This document shows, piece after piece, positions 1 to 11,587 of a DNA stretch of 64,000 nucleotides. The notes below the pieces were generated by a model that was not told the origin of the DNA, searched no databases, and saw nothing but the letters and a program-made list of their open reading frames with translations. Numbering within the stretch: the stretch's first letter is position 1; each line of letters begins with the position of its first letter. This DNA comes from Saturnia japonica (lineage: Eukaryota; Arthropoda; Insecta; Lepidoptera; Saturniidae). The stretch lies in assembly GCA_033032175.1 (NCBI GenBank), contig CM065304.1:2976001-3040000 (forward strand), written 5' to 3'. Made by a program: the position numbers and the translations under genes.

Positions 1-615
1 CACAGTGTCACCATCTGCTGGAAAAGGTAAGTAAAACCAATAAGGTCACTATCCAATGGATTAAAGGACACCGTGGATCCAGAGGTAATGACTAAGCTGA
101 TAAACTCGCTAGGCGTGGCTCTGAGATGCAATTAGCAGGACCGGAGCCAATTATTCCCCTACCCTTCAGTCATGTCCGCTCCTGGACCCGGGCTCGAGCT
201 GTAAAACCACATCAAAACTACTGGGCATGTATAAAGGACTGCAGGCAGTCGAAGGAGGCTTTCCCGGATTTAAACCCGAGATACTCCAGAAAACTACTCA
301 GCCTGAAACGTGACAAACTCCGACAAATAATCGGTATTGTCACAGGTCACTGAGTCCTCTGTGTAGAGGGTGCATGACTACAGAGGAGACAGCCGCGCAT
401 GTGCTCCTGGAGTGCAGTAGCGTGGCGTCTCAGCGAGCACACTACCTTGGGACGCCGAGGACGACCAGGGAGGCTTGCGCCGGCATAAGCGAGCTGTTGG
501 CATTTCTGGCGGACATCGGGTGGCTGGATTAGCAAAAACCATCCGACACGCAATAAGGGCCCATCAGAGGCCTAGTTGCGGAAATCAGTCCGCTCACCAA
601 GTAACAAGTAGTTAA
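1..615 (+). mobile_element. Non-LTR retrotransposon 3' fragment (RNase H end)
   Basis: Decayed 3' end of a non-LTR retrotransposon. From base 45 the frame reads a typical RNase H end (VTIQWIKGHRGSRGND, then AD.LA), but TAA at 93-95 replaces the residue after the GND. The frame stays open to the TGA at 351. After a one-base shift a C-terminal zinc-finger-like segment follows (LCRGCMTTEETAAHVLLEC, stop near 530). The order RNase H then C-C-H-C is usual in insect R1- and Jockey-related elements. It runs off the left edge and cannot be active. Confidence 0.75.
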
Positions 616-816
616 AGAATATCCAATATTTTGTTTTGTTTTCAGTGTCTCATTTTCCATATATTAATTTATAATGTTTTCAAATATTTTACAATTAAAC
701 CACATATTCAGCCAAGTTTTCTCTATGTAATTCAGTCATAGTGTTCAGACGCATAAAATAATCAAATCGCATTGGCAGTACCATTATAATTCATTAACAA
801 CCGTAATCAATGATAT

Positions 817-1357
817 TGTTACGACCTGCTACAACCCGATTAAAAATATAGAAAAATCCTGTTCCCGAAATATCTCGAAGCAAATACAAACTTCTCAGGA
901 CTTCGAAATAATGATAGCGTCGTAAGCAACCGCGGCGCATGTTTATGTAAACATCGCTGTTTACACACACATGTATAGGGCTTATCGCCTCGATTACGTC
1001 ATGGAGTAGGCATTGAAAGTAAACATCAAGAAGGGTCGCGATGCTTCACGATGTTTCTACGGTCGTTTAGTGTAGGTATATACGCGACTCAGACGCGGCG
1101 CCGAGCAGTCAAGTTCGGTGAAGCTGTAAAAGCCGCAACTGCTCCAGGACCCCTAAGGCTAACAGTACAGCCAGTTCAAAAACAAATAAGCGCCGAGCAG
1201 TTCAGTTCCTTTTTTAATTAGATATAAAGCGATAAAAGCGAAGCCACAGTGAAATAAATAACAGTGTTGTGAGTTCGTGTAATTTGTAACTGTGTGGAAT
1301 TGAAATAAATCTTCTTCACGTCAAACATCGGCATTTTTAATACCCACGGTTATAACA
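817..1357 (+). repeat. Solo LTR (TGTTACGACC...TAACA) with ATAT duplication
   Basis: The segment starts TGTTACGACCTG and ends GGTTATAACA, so it has TG...CA ends, with ATAT on both sides (813-816 and 1358-1361). It holds a TATA-like stretch near 1076, an initiator-like CAGTCAAGTTC near 1107 and AATAAA near 1305, the layout of an LTR. No internal retroelement sequence adjoins it, so it is read as a solo LTR. A related start (TGTTACGACCTG) occurs at 34,121. It is interrupted by a 73-bp non-LTR tail. Confidence 0.65.
1117..1189 (+). mobile_element. Tiny non-LTR 3' tail inserted in the solo LTR
   Basis: Seventy-three bases matching the 3' end of the non-LTR copy at 43,311-43,987 (shared CCCCTAAGGCTAACAGT and CAGTTC followed by A-rich sequence). 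It is flanked by near-identical direct repeats GCGCCGAGCAGT (1098-1116 and 1190-1208), read as a target site duplication of about 19 bp with a few changes. It is an extremely 5'-truncated insertion. Confidence 0.65.
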
Positions 1358-1504
1358 ATATTTTAAATCACCGTAAAGAAGTTTATAATAATACTAGCTG
1401 TATCAGTGTGTGCCGCACCGCGTCGCTCCCAACGCACTCATGTCTTGTGTAGCCTTTAATAATTGTTATTCTCACTTCCCATGTTTGCCTACAGCTTGCT
1501 TGTC

Positions 1505-1800
1505 AGATTTTTTGTTCGATCTGAGCTTATTGTTAGCCTGAGGAGCCCTATCCAAAAACGGAGCCGCTTATGGCTTTTACAGCTTTACCGGGCTTGGGGC
1601 GAGCGCTTAAGGCACTCGGCTGCGAAAGCGTGGGTAATAATAATAAGTGCGCAAGGGTACCAAAGTGGCCGGACCTCGGCATGGGCTGTTGCCGCGATCT
1701 TAGTAATTCCCTATCCGTAAAATTCGAGCTAAACTAACATATACATGTATACATGTCCCTGCCTCCTAGGAGGAAGGAATTGTCCATGGTTACTGCTTCG
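1505..1800 (-). mobile_element. Non-LTR 3' fragment, minus strand
   Basis: Reverse-complement relative of 43,688-43,985. It shares GTTAGCCTGAGGAGCCC, GGGGCGAGCGCTTAAGGCACTC and the CCTCCTAGGAGGAAGG block. A T-run at 1509-1514 marks the A-tail. No intact coding sequence is visible. Confidence 0.65.
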
Positions 1801-2804
1801 TTCATTAGGACCGTATCATGAACTTATGTAGACTACTAGTGGTGTGGACTACTTTTATTTTTGCTCATATTGTTTATAATTTATATATAGTATCAATTGA
1901 GGACTAGCATGCATTTTCCGTATACAATTTTCATCAAAACTGGTTGAAAATTATTATTTTAATCTACAATTCTTAATACATATGTAAAGAAAAATGTAAT
2001 TTTCTTTAATTTTAAGATTTCCACGCATCAAGCGTCATCATGGTAGACCGCGACATAGACTAATACTAGTCGCTCTGTAATCTGTGGTCGAATGATGACA
2101 ATCTATGAAGCATCTAACTAGCTAGCTGTCAATTGAAAATTTATAAAAAATAATTAATTTTGTTTCCCAGTTGTGATTTAGGAATTGACATAGTCATTAA
2201 TAACATTAAATGTCGTTTCTTTTATTACAGAGAAACTCAATTCGTCCCATCCGACGAAAAAAGTTACTTCTGCTGAATCATTACTTTTCAGTAGAGACGT
2301 TTGAATTTTCGTTCGGTTAAACTTGATTATAACTTTTTAATTTAAAAAAATACAACAATTCTTTATTGTATAATTTTTAGTAGGGTTATGAGGGTTATTT
2401 GTTAATGAAATACTATTTTAAATATTCAGGTTTTCAGGAAATCATGGGTTCTAAAATCATATGTACCCATATACATAAGAAACCATAACTAAAAATTTGG
2501 TTTTAAGAGATTATAGAACTATTTTCGCCGTAGTTAGGATTTCGGAATTAAGGACTATATTAATATGAAATCTTTTTCCATGGATATACAGATTTCTTAA
2601 CAGTACCATGTAACTAAGAAATTGAGTACTATGATGCGAATTACGAATAAAGTAACAATAAATATTCCTTAAATGACAGCTTTATTAGAAATAATTAAAA
2701 TTACAATTTGTAAACATGGTAACACAATGATATTATAAAATAACACCAAAAAAACCTCCTTTAAAGTTAAAAAAAAAAACATGGCATTAATCATACTGTT
2801 TTTT

Positions 2805-3240
2805 TTACTGATCTTTTTTTGGACAAAAAAATCCTAAATTAAAGTTCTCATTTACTATGTCGCGGTACTGTCTCTCAGTTTTAGCTCGAACAGAATATTT
2901 TTCACTATCAACCCAATCTTTGTACATAGTGAACATACGAGAAATACTGAGGCAGCCATCTAAATATAACTTCTTGAGGTAATGTGACTCAATAGATTCA
3001 AAAGCTTTAACATGATCACATACACTGTTTATCATTTCGTCAACCATAACTTTTTTGTGCTTTTGATGCCGACCTCTTTGATCCTCACCCATTACAGTAC
3101 TACCATCATATTTGTCCCATGAAGTTTTGATTACTTTACCACTCATTCCAATAGTATTTAAAAACATTGTCTTACATACTTCTATTTTATTAGCAGCCGC
3201 ATCCGATACTATAAGCGGCAAAAAATATTTGTATAGGAAA
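2805..3240 (-). pseudogene. Transposase-like gene, continuation after the Pao insert
   Basis: Minus-strand frame reading YKYFLPLIVSDAAANKIEVC, then KTMFLNTIGMSGKV, GRHQKHKK, ESHYLKKLYLDGCLS and FNLGFFCPKKDQ, followed by a stop at 2805. It looks like the part that should follow the second exon, so one gene has been split. The usual continuation after PKKDQ, where catalytic acidic residues would be expected, is absent: only 560 bp remain before the left terminal repeat and no further frame is seen. Confidence 0.6.
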
Positions 3241-3689
3241 TGTAGTTATGAGGACATGTATCCACCACTCACCCGCACACGGAGATCCTTTTCTTCGGGG
3301 TACCCCGGCTGAGTTTGTGGCTTAGGTTGCTGATCTTCTTAACAAGGCACTAGTCTACACTGGCACTAGGATTTATTACGGTTTTCAGGAGATTATAACC
3401 GATTTTATAATTTTTCTCAACGCAGTTGCGCTCAGAGCGGTTTGCAAGTTGCGAGATACAAACGTACTACGTTTTTTGATAGAGGGCAGCACTTGCGTTC
3501 GTTTAAAGTGCGTTAAGGTAGATAGGTGGACAGATACATTCCATTTTACTAATAAAACTAATATAGAAAAAGATTTGTGCTGACATATACCCAATGAAAA
3601 TACGGAACATGCCGCCGACCTTAAAATAACTATCTTATTTTAAAGAAAACGATATAAACTAACTTAACATAAGACTACGATATGTTATA

Positions 3690-5656
3690 ATAGTACCTAG
3701 TCAATAGGTAAAGGACAGACCTTTACTACAGGCCTTTTGGTAAGGGTGTTACCCATGCGTACGGTTACAACACGAACAACCCCGTCGGCACCCGGATGAA
3801 GCTTATGCACACGAGCCAGGCGCCACTGCAGCGGTGGGAGGTTGTTGTCAATTAGCACAACTACAGTACCCTCAGCGAGGGGTGTGCTCGTATTATCGTG
3901 GAACCATTTACTTCTTTGTTGAAGTTGATGTAGATATTCAACACTCCAGCGTTTCCAAAAATGTTGTACGGCCTGTTGAATGATTTGCCATCGAACGAGG
4001 CGTCTAGGATTGTCAGTTGATAAGTCGACTTCAGGTAAGGAAACCAATGGTTCCCCAACTAGAAAATGTCCTGGTGTAAGAGGTAATAGATCACTGGTAT
4101 CATTGCTCTGTACGCAAAGGGGCCTAGAGTTAAGTATAGCTTCTATTTGACAAAGAAGTGTATTGAATTCGTCGTGATTCAAGGTAAGTTGCCCTATCAC
4201 CCGGTAAAGATGAGATTTCATACTTTTGACAGCAGCCTCGAATATGCCACCGAAATGATTTGCATAAGGTGGGTTAAAATGCCAAGTTATCGATAAAGAA
4301 GTTAATTTTTCATTTATATGAGCTTAAGTTGTGTCATTTTGTAAAAAGGTTTGCAAATCCATCAAGTACCGATCGCAGCCGACAAAATTTCGACCGCAAT
4401 CCGAATAAACGTCAGTGCAAAGTCCGCGTCGGGAAATAAAACGGCGTAAAGCATTAAGAAATGCTTCTGTCGATAATTCTGGTACCAACTCCAAATGCAC
4501 TGCCTTCGTTGACATGCACACAAAGACGCATACATAAGATTTGTATTTTATCGCGTTACGATATTTTCTTGACTTCAGAAAGAAATGTCCCGCGAAATCT
4601 ACGCCTACATGTAGGAATGGCCTGAGAGTTCGCACTCTTGCAGCGGGAAGTGGAGCCATGGGTGGCTGCGGAGCAGACGGACGAGTGCGAAAACAGCGAA
4701 CTCAACGACGCGTGCGCATTCGGACTGCATCGCGGGCAGATAAGATCCAGTAGTTTTGAGATAAAAGAACTGATTTTGCTGCACGAGACTGATACCTCGA
4801 TTTAAAGCGAATTTTGTTTCAGGGACGGTGATGCAAGAAGACGAATAAGATTTTACCTTACGACATCTATAATAAAATCGAAAGATTATGGAAACAACGC
4901 GTAGTAATGTCGGTAATGACGAAAATCGTTCTAGAAATTGTAAGTCAGGAGTTAGTTGTTTGGATATAAAAACGTATTTTCGTCGTTCTTCATTTGTTTG
5001 TAAGTCAACATTGGAAATAGGCCAATCAGATTGGACCTGCTTAAGCCAGGTAGGCCCATTAAACCAAAGCTCATGGTCTAAGTTGGATGGTAGCACACCT
5101 CTGGATGCTGGATCCGCAGGATTATGCTCTGAGCGGACATGACGCCAGTGTGCGGCGGGCACGCGGCTCGTGGTCTCTGTGACACGGTTAGACACAAAAG
5201 TACGCCATTCATGCGACGATGAGCGTAGCCATGCAAGTGTGACCGCAGAGTCACTCCAAGCATACACATTTTCGATGGATAGAAAGTTAGTGTAGATATC
5301 TAGTATTTTATTAATTAGTTTTGATAAAAGAAAGGCGGCACATAACTCTAAGCGTGGAAGCGTTATTCGTTTCAAAGGTGCAACCTTTGTTTTAGCGAGA
5401 AGAAGATAAACATGAGCCGTGTCTTGAGCGTCAATGACACGTAGGTAGATACAAGCAGCATATGCCTTTTCGGAAGCATCCGAGAAACCATGTATTTGTA
5501 TCTCGTTATTGTGATTAGGAAGCACGTGACGTGGCAAAGAGATAAATTGAAGTAAAGGAAGTTCAGATATGAACGTTGACCAGAGATCACAAACACCTTG
5601 AGGAGGAGCTTCATCCCAACCTGTGCCTGAAATCCATAGAAGTTGAATTAAATTGA
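3690..5656 (-). mobile_element. Pao/BEL LTR-retrotransposon fragment
   Basis: The minus strand carries the latter half of a Pao/BEL polyprotein in several frames. There is a start like the end of the peptidase/RT linker (SGTGWDEAPP), an RNase H-like region (HGFSDASEKAYAACIYL, LPRLELCAA), an integrase core (4324-4659, VGVDFAGHF) and the C-terminal integrase domain (3697-4221, LTPGHFLVGEPL). Reverse transcriptase, gag and recognisable LTRs are absent. Frame changes near 4605 and 4324 show decay. The 450 bp between 3245 and 3690 may be flank or LTR of this fragment, but no pair is visible. Confidence 0.85.
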
Positions 5657-6299
5657 CAATAAAAAACCACTGTTTTTCTTTATTAGATAGAGCCCAAAAC
5701 CTTGAAAAAATTATTTGTCGATTAGCAGATGACAGTTTCTCAAAACATTTATAGCGACAATTACAAGGTGGTCTCAGTACTTTCTGGTCGACTACGTTAC
5801 CTAACCTATTGATAAAAGCTTTACCCTGATTTTTAAGTAATTTTCGTTTAACATCACACCATTTAGACACATTCCTTTTGCGTTTCCTTGATTTGCGTGG
5901 TTCGCTGGAAGCCCTATCAAGAGTATTCTGCCACATTTCATGTACTCCGCAAAATTCATCATTGCATTTTTTATTTGCATGCCTGTTTAATGGCGAAGGC
6001 ATAGGTGTAGGAATATTAAGACAATTTATTATATTATCATTGGTAGGGATGAATGGCATTGGAGAGTTATCGAAACTTGTAGTAACCTCTATGTCAAAAG
6101 GTGACTGACGGTTGTATAATGGACGACGGTTCCGTTATGTTAAATATACCCGCATTTAGAGAAGTTTCGTCTGGAACAGTGACACTACTTTCTATAAGTT
6201 GATCCTCTATTATGAGTTCTTGATCTAATAGTACGCCTTGTAAATTTTGATACACCTGCTCAGCTCCTTCTGGCAACGGAGAAGAACCATCCCGTGTCT
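5656..6299 (-). pseudogene. Transposase-like gene, second exon (N-terminal region)
   Basis: The exon begins after TTTAAG at 6300. A first open part is acidic (PEGAEQVYQNLQGVLL). A one-base shift near 6105 then leads into a basic, cysteine-bearing region with WCDVKRKLLKNQGKAF, PPCNCRYKC, IIFSRFWALSNKEKQW. A lysine-rich W..KRK..L.N.GK block followed by C.CR.KC, then a second block VCK.MFLNT (found here at 2805-3240), matches an insect transposon-like protein family I recognise but cannot name with certainty. At about 5656 the frame runs directly into Pao-type sequence. Confidence 0.6.
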
Positions 6300-7166
6300 C
6301 TTAAATATTAAGAAGTTAGTATTACAGAATAAATGGGTGACACAAAATATATTGTGAAATATTGATTAGATATTTTATGACTTAGATAAGAAACTATAAC
6401 TGAAACACAGAAGTAAATTAAAAAAAATGTATGTAAGTATGGATAATTTAAGTAACATAACATAGTATTACGCCTGTATCTTCGTAGGGTTAGGCAGAGG
6501 TGTATTTTTGTTTCCACCTACGGTTCGCCAACTATGTTTAAGTCCCACGTAATCCTTATTACGCGTATTAATTATGACTTAACTCATTATGCTAACAAAA
6601 GTACGTATTCGCTATGTAGTAATCATTAATGTCGTATAAATCGCTTTACACTAGTAATAAAAAAAGAAAAATTAAATTATTCACAAGGGTTTTACTTTAG
6701 GCACACTATTAATATATAAGTTGTTAATTTCATAAAATTAAATATATTAGGAAAGTGAAAAATAAAACGTAAATAGTATTATCTTAAACGAGTTACGTAG
6801 AAAAAGGATACATATACACTAAAGACCAACCGTCCCAGGTTCATTTCCGAATAAAATAGTTATGAGTACCTATACACCTTCAAAATTTTACCTACTTTCC
6901 ATAGATTAATGGTAGATATCTATATATACCGTACCTATTAGGACTTTTTATCTATGAAATTATTATAAAACTTATAATTGTATAAATCAGAATAAGGTAA
7001 AGAATTTCTTATGTTATTGTTTTTGTCAATTTATTTTAAATAAGGTTGTATAAAATATTATGTGTCATTTTACTTGGGAATCGAATGGTAGAAATTCTTA
7101 AACCCTAAATTATGAAAAACTGTTAAAATAATAATTATCATGTAAATAAAAAGAAAATTTACTTAC

Positions 7167-7287
7167 GTGTATCTAAATTATGATTACTATCTTCTGTTCT
7201 ATGATTTGTGTAGATAATATTATCTCTGTCAATTGCATTTTGTTGGTCAAGTGCCAAATTCAAAAGTTGTCTCGAACGACGATTCAT
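7167..7287 (-). pseudogene. Transposase-like gene, first exon
   Basis: ATG at 7287 opens MNRRSRQLLNLALDQQNAI and continues for 40 codons to a clean donor (ACAC then GTAAGT). One base is left over, matching the two bases at the start of the next exon at 6299. Short basic starts of this kind precede an intron in many insect transposase-like genes. The role is inferred from context and the partner exons. Confidence 0.55.
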
Positions 7288-7736
7288 TTTATTATTTTGT
7301 TAGTTTAGTGCGCTATGAAGTTAAATTATAATTATACAGAAGTCCACACCCAAGTAAAACTTCAAAACTTCAATAATTATTACGTTAACCAGCAAAGAGT
7401 GTCGTCTCCCGCGAAGACCGGTGGCGAGTGACGATAGAACGGCGTGTGCGCCTCTTGCGGGGTGGACATGCGAAACTTGTAAGGTTCTGTCTAGATACAT
7501 ACCTTTATACGTCGAAATTAAATCACATGTATCTTTTTAAGCCATTCAAATCTCAAAAAGTACTTGGATTAGAAAAATAATTTATACACAGAAATAAAGC
7601 TAGAGAGAACCATAACAAAACAAAAAAGGAAAACAATTTCAGTTATTTCATTAAATATAACCTTTTTCGTAGGATGGGACGAATTGTGTTTTCAATAACT
7701 GTGTCGCCCAAATCACAAGAAAATACTTTATACATA

Positions 7737-8167
7737 ATTAACTATTCTTATAGCCTCTCAATAATTATAGTATGAGATATGTTTCCCGTCTACAAAATTT
7801 GATCAGATTCTGTTGAGAATTGATGAAAATAAGATTTTTTGAACGTTTTTTTTTATTTCTAAAAGTAATAATGTAATAATAATAATTAAATATGTAAATA
7901 TTTAGACTTCCCGTGTACAAAATTTACTCAAAATCGGTTTACAATTTTTTTTTTTACGATTGCTAAATGTGTCTTATAATCCATGGAATGATTTATACTT
8001 CAAAATCAGCCAAGAATAAACGAGAATATATTTTTTAAGAAAAAAATTTACGATTTCTAAAAGTATATAGAAATTTCTTATACCCACCCTATCAATTGAC
8101 CGATGACACAAGCACCAAATGTACAAAATTTTATAAGAATCAGTGAAACCGTTTTTGAGTTAAATTC
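7737..8167. other. AT-rich repeat-like sequence, no gene
   Basis: Several imperfect copies of a phrase like 'cccgtctacaaaatttgatcagattc' (7788, 7909, 8118) suggest a decayed interspersed repeat leading into the 113-bp array. No coding potential is visible. Confidence 0.4.
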
Positions 8168-8845
8168 GGGAATGCACGCAGTGCATATTGGTGATCACTA
8201 TCGTTCGTATAGTGTGCCTATCGGGGAATTTTGGAGAAATATTAAAAGTACAAACAAGACTACAGATTTATTAATATAGATGGAATGCACGCAGTGCATA
8301 TTGGTGATCACTATCGTTCGTATAGTGTGCCTATCGGGGAATTTTGAAGAAATATTAAAAGTACAAACAGGACTACAGATTTATTAATATAGATGGAATG
8401 CACGCAGTGCATATTGGTGATCACTATCGTTCGTATAGTGTGCCTATCGGGGAATTTTGGAGAAATATTAAAAGTACAAACAGGACTACAGATTTATTAA
8501 TATAGATGGAATGCACGCAGTGCATATTGGTGATCACTATCGTTCGTATAGTGTGCCTATCGGGGAATTTTGGAGAAATATTAAAAGTACAAACAGGACT
8601 ACAGATTTATTAATATAGATGGAATGCACGCAGTGCATATTGGTGATCACTATCGTTCGTATAGTGTGCCTATCGGGGAATTTTGAAGAAATATTAAAAG
8701 TACAAACAGGACTACAGATGTATTAATATAGATGGAATGCACGCAGTGCATACTGGTGATCACTATCGTTCGTATAGTGTGCCTATCGGGGAATTTTGAA
8801 GAAATATTAAAAGTACAAACAGGACTACAGATTTATTAATATAGA
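8168..8845. repeat. Tandem array, six units of 113 bp
   Basis: Six head-to-tail units begin with (T/G)GGAATGCACGCAGTGCAT at 8168, 8281, 8394, 8507, 8620 and 8733, exactly 113 bp apart. Units differ only by single-base changes (GGAG or GAAG, ATTTA or ATGTA). Each contains the palindrome ATGCAC-GCA-GTGCAT and a second inverted pair, CACTAT...ATAGTG. Near identity implies recent expansion or homogenisation. No open frame crosses the array. Confidence 0.95.
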
Positions 8846-9904
8846 TAACCTTCCTCAATAAAAATAGGCTACAGAATGTAAAAAAACTTTTAAATCTGAC
8901 TGGTAGTTCCAATCATTAGCACATTCAAACGAACAATCTCTTAAATTTCAGTTTTATATTATTAGGATGGATAGATTAGAAATAATTATAATAATAAGGG
9001 TCTAAATAAATAATAAGTAGTACTTAGTATTATTTATTAGGGATAAAATATTACAATTTTTTTACGTAAATCAAATTAATAAACTTTAAAAATACAAATT
9101 ATAATTTCTACATGCAAATTATCACAATAGTTTAATCACAAAGCAAGTCACATAACTACAACATGAAAAATCACAATTATAAGATTAAAGTAGTAGTAAT
9201 ATTATAAATAAAATATTAGAAAATTTTCATGCAAATTAAATTAATAATCTTCAAAAATACAATTTCTTATTTATATTTTTTATTAATTTCTTTATTTTAT
9301 TTATCTTTTTTTTATTTATTTCTTATTAATTTTTTTATATCTAATCTGTATATACAAACAATCAAAATAGTTTAATCAGAAAGCAGGTCCTCCCAAAACT
9401 TTCATGACGACAATCGACTTATGTCCTTGGTTTATCCCACTCAGTTGTAATTTACTTTCATCCGGTATTTCACACTAAGATTCATATTTCAATTGCACAT
9501 TTATAAATTATCTTGATTCAAAATAATAATTTCAATTAGTTGTCTATTATCAGGTACCTAAAAATGTCCTCAGTTAAATATACATATTTTTAAATGCTTT
9601 GTAGATTTTTAGGGTATTTACGGACACTGTTGTATTCTTTGTATTACGAATGGCTTAGTTTACCAGCTAATAAAGGAACAGATTGCCATATCCCGTAAAA
9701 AGACAATAACAAAAAAAAAAATGAATTTGGTGGCTAGGTTATAAATATTATACTATACAAATATTAAACTGATATTGCCACTTTTATTATTATTATTCCA
9801 GAAGGTATTTAAGTATGAAACCAAATCTTAATTAATATTCTTCTATTATTAATTTTCATTGAATTATAACCTGTAACTACTTTTAAGATGTATGTAGATA
9901 TATA
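8846..9904. other. AT-rich intergenic sequence, nothing recognised
   Basis: Very AT-rich sequence with T-rich low complexity at 9255-9345. No open frame, splice pattern or transposon end is supported. Confidence 0.4.
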
Positions 9905-9906
9905 AA

Positions 9907-11571
9907 GTGGTGGTCAAAATTAGTAACAAAAGTACCATCGTTTCTACTTGTAGAACATATTTGCCAAATGATATGTACTTCAGGTATGGGAGTGTTCAGG
10001 ATAGTATGATAATGTAGTAATTAATTTCTATTACAATTATTGAAGTTACCTAGTTTCAAAAATCACACAAGTATTAAAGTAAAGAAAAATGGAATTATAA
10101 ATGTAAGTCAACATTTTGCGTTACAGCAAGATGGGCAGCTAATTAGAAACAAAAGAATAAAAATAACTTAAAATAATATAATTACAGTATTATTAGACAC
10201 ATCAGTCGTAAGCATCACAAAACACTTAGTATTTCATTTGGTAACTCCTGTTTTCAATAACAGTTTTACAACGACACGGCATTGATTCTATTAATTATTG
10301 TAAATTATCAGGAGAAATGGAACTTCATTCTAATCGAGAAACGCGCCATAAAGTTCAGTTTGATTACTGAAGCATTTATCCAATAAGATTTTCTTCACTC
10401 TATACAACAAATTTTCAATCGAATTTGCAGGCCAGTCTAAAATCAATACCGAATTTATTCAAAGAAATTCTTTAACACAATCTGCTGTATGTTTTGGATC
10501 ATTGTTGTATTGAAATATCCATGTCACAGGTAATTGTCCATCAGCGTATGGAATAATTGTTTCCTCACTCTCCTCCAATATTTTTTTGTAATGGTAGTAA
10601 TTGATCCAGCACTCCTTAAATTTTTCTTACAGGACCAATAACAAAACTCAAAAAGCAGCCCCATACTTTGATATTTCCACCACCCTGTTTAACTAACTTT
10701 TTTGTATATTTATTATTCAAAGCTACGTTAATAGAACGCCGTGCGTATCTTTTGCCATCGAAATTAATTATATTTATTTTGGTCTTATCGGAAAATAGAA
10801 CTTTCTTCTATTGTTAAACTTTCTAACTGCCATATTTTCTTGTGAAGGATAAACAATTTACCCTATGTTGTTTGGTAAGAAGTGGCACTTTCCAAGCAGC
10901 CCTGCTGAATAACTTTGCTTCAACTAAACGCCTGCAAACTAAACTTACTGATACACTTTGAAAGTCATTTTGAAAACTTCCTTTCAGATTTCATTCGAGC
11001 CTTTAAAAGGGTCCTTCTTAGCTATACAAATTATATGCATATCCTCATGAGGTGTGGTCTATCTTGCTCAAATTTTCTAAGTACCTTGTTAACTGTAGGT
11101 TGTGTCGGTGTAATAGCATTAAACACCTTCTACATGGAACATTCCAAGAGGCTAGCGACCTTTCTGTATATTCAATTTTGATCATAGACGCATCACAACC
11201 CTTGTTTTTACCTATTGTCAACAATTAACACAATAATACAACACTAATATGAATGATAAAAATTTAATTCCTGCCAATAATCACAAAAAAAGATACATGT
11301 AATTTTCTTTTTAATATAGAATGTAAACAAAGTTCTGTTTCTAATTGGTTGTCCAGCTGCCAGTATGAAATAAATTGATTGCATTTAGATTATTTATAAT
11401 TATTAAAGAAAAACATTTCAATATATTTCCTACTCTTTTATTAAAATGAAGTATTACATTATATGGCAAATTATGTGACAATTAATTCATTTGAATTCTT
11501 ACAATTTTACATATAAAATGTTAATTAGGTAAGAATAAATGTGGAGCTAATTAATTGACCACCACTGCATC
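9907..11571 (-). mobile_element. Decayed Tc1-like transposon
   Basis: The ends are inverted: AGTGGTGGTCAA at 9907 and TTGACCACCACT ending at 11,571. A second inverted pair lies further in (GCAGCTAATTAGAAACA near 10,138, and its complement near 11,338). The minus strand between 10,200 and 10,900 reads, with many stops, a Tc1-type transposase: a SDKTK block, DGKRYARR, a GGGNIKVWGCF block, and LIESMPCRCKTVIENRS at the C-terminus. The flanking dinucleotides are TA-like on the left but altered on the right. It is an old inactive copy. Confidence 0.75.
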
Positions 11572-11587
11572 TTTCACTAAAACTTAC

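Larger units (their letters stand above)
2243..7681 (-). mobile_element. TIR DNA transposon, AATT target duplication, superfamily uncertain
   Basis: The terminal inverted repeats are 23 bp with 21 matches (left CGTCCCATCCGACG, right end the complement of CGTCCCATCCTACG). AATT flanks both sides (2239-2242 and 7682-7685) and is single in the intact LTR target, so the duplication is 4 bp. The minus strand carries a split transposase-like gene: exon 1 at 7167-7287, exon 2 from 6299, and a continuation at 2805-3240. A Pao/BEL fragment lies between the last two. A 4-bp duplication is known for Sola and for some Chapaev and Ginger elements, so Sola is only a candidate. The catalytic part is missing, so this copy cannot be autonomous. 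Confidence 0.75.
1983..7730 (+). repeat. Solo LTR of the gypsy-type element, split by a DNA transposon
   Basis: The two halves, 1983-2242 and 7686-7730, together match the LTR of the element at 40,820-46,286 on the opposite strand. The LTR starts TGTAAAGAAAAATG and ends ...AATACTTTA. TACATA at 1977-1982 and again at 7731-7736 is the target site duplication. The joined LTR is about 305 bp. It is shorter than the other LTRs because it lacks an 80-bp block at 2230/2231 that has intron-like ends. The split is caused by the TIR element at 2243-7681. Confidence 0.85.

Noticed and set aside
8168..8845. CRISPR array
   Set aside because: Whole 113-bp units repeat without unique spacers, and the context is animal nuclear DNA.
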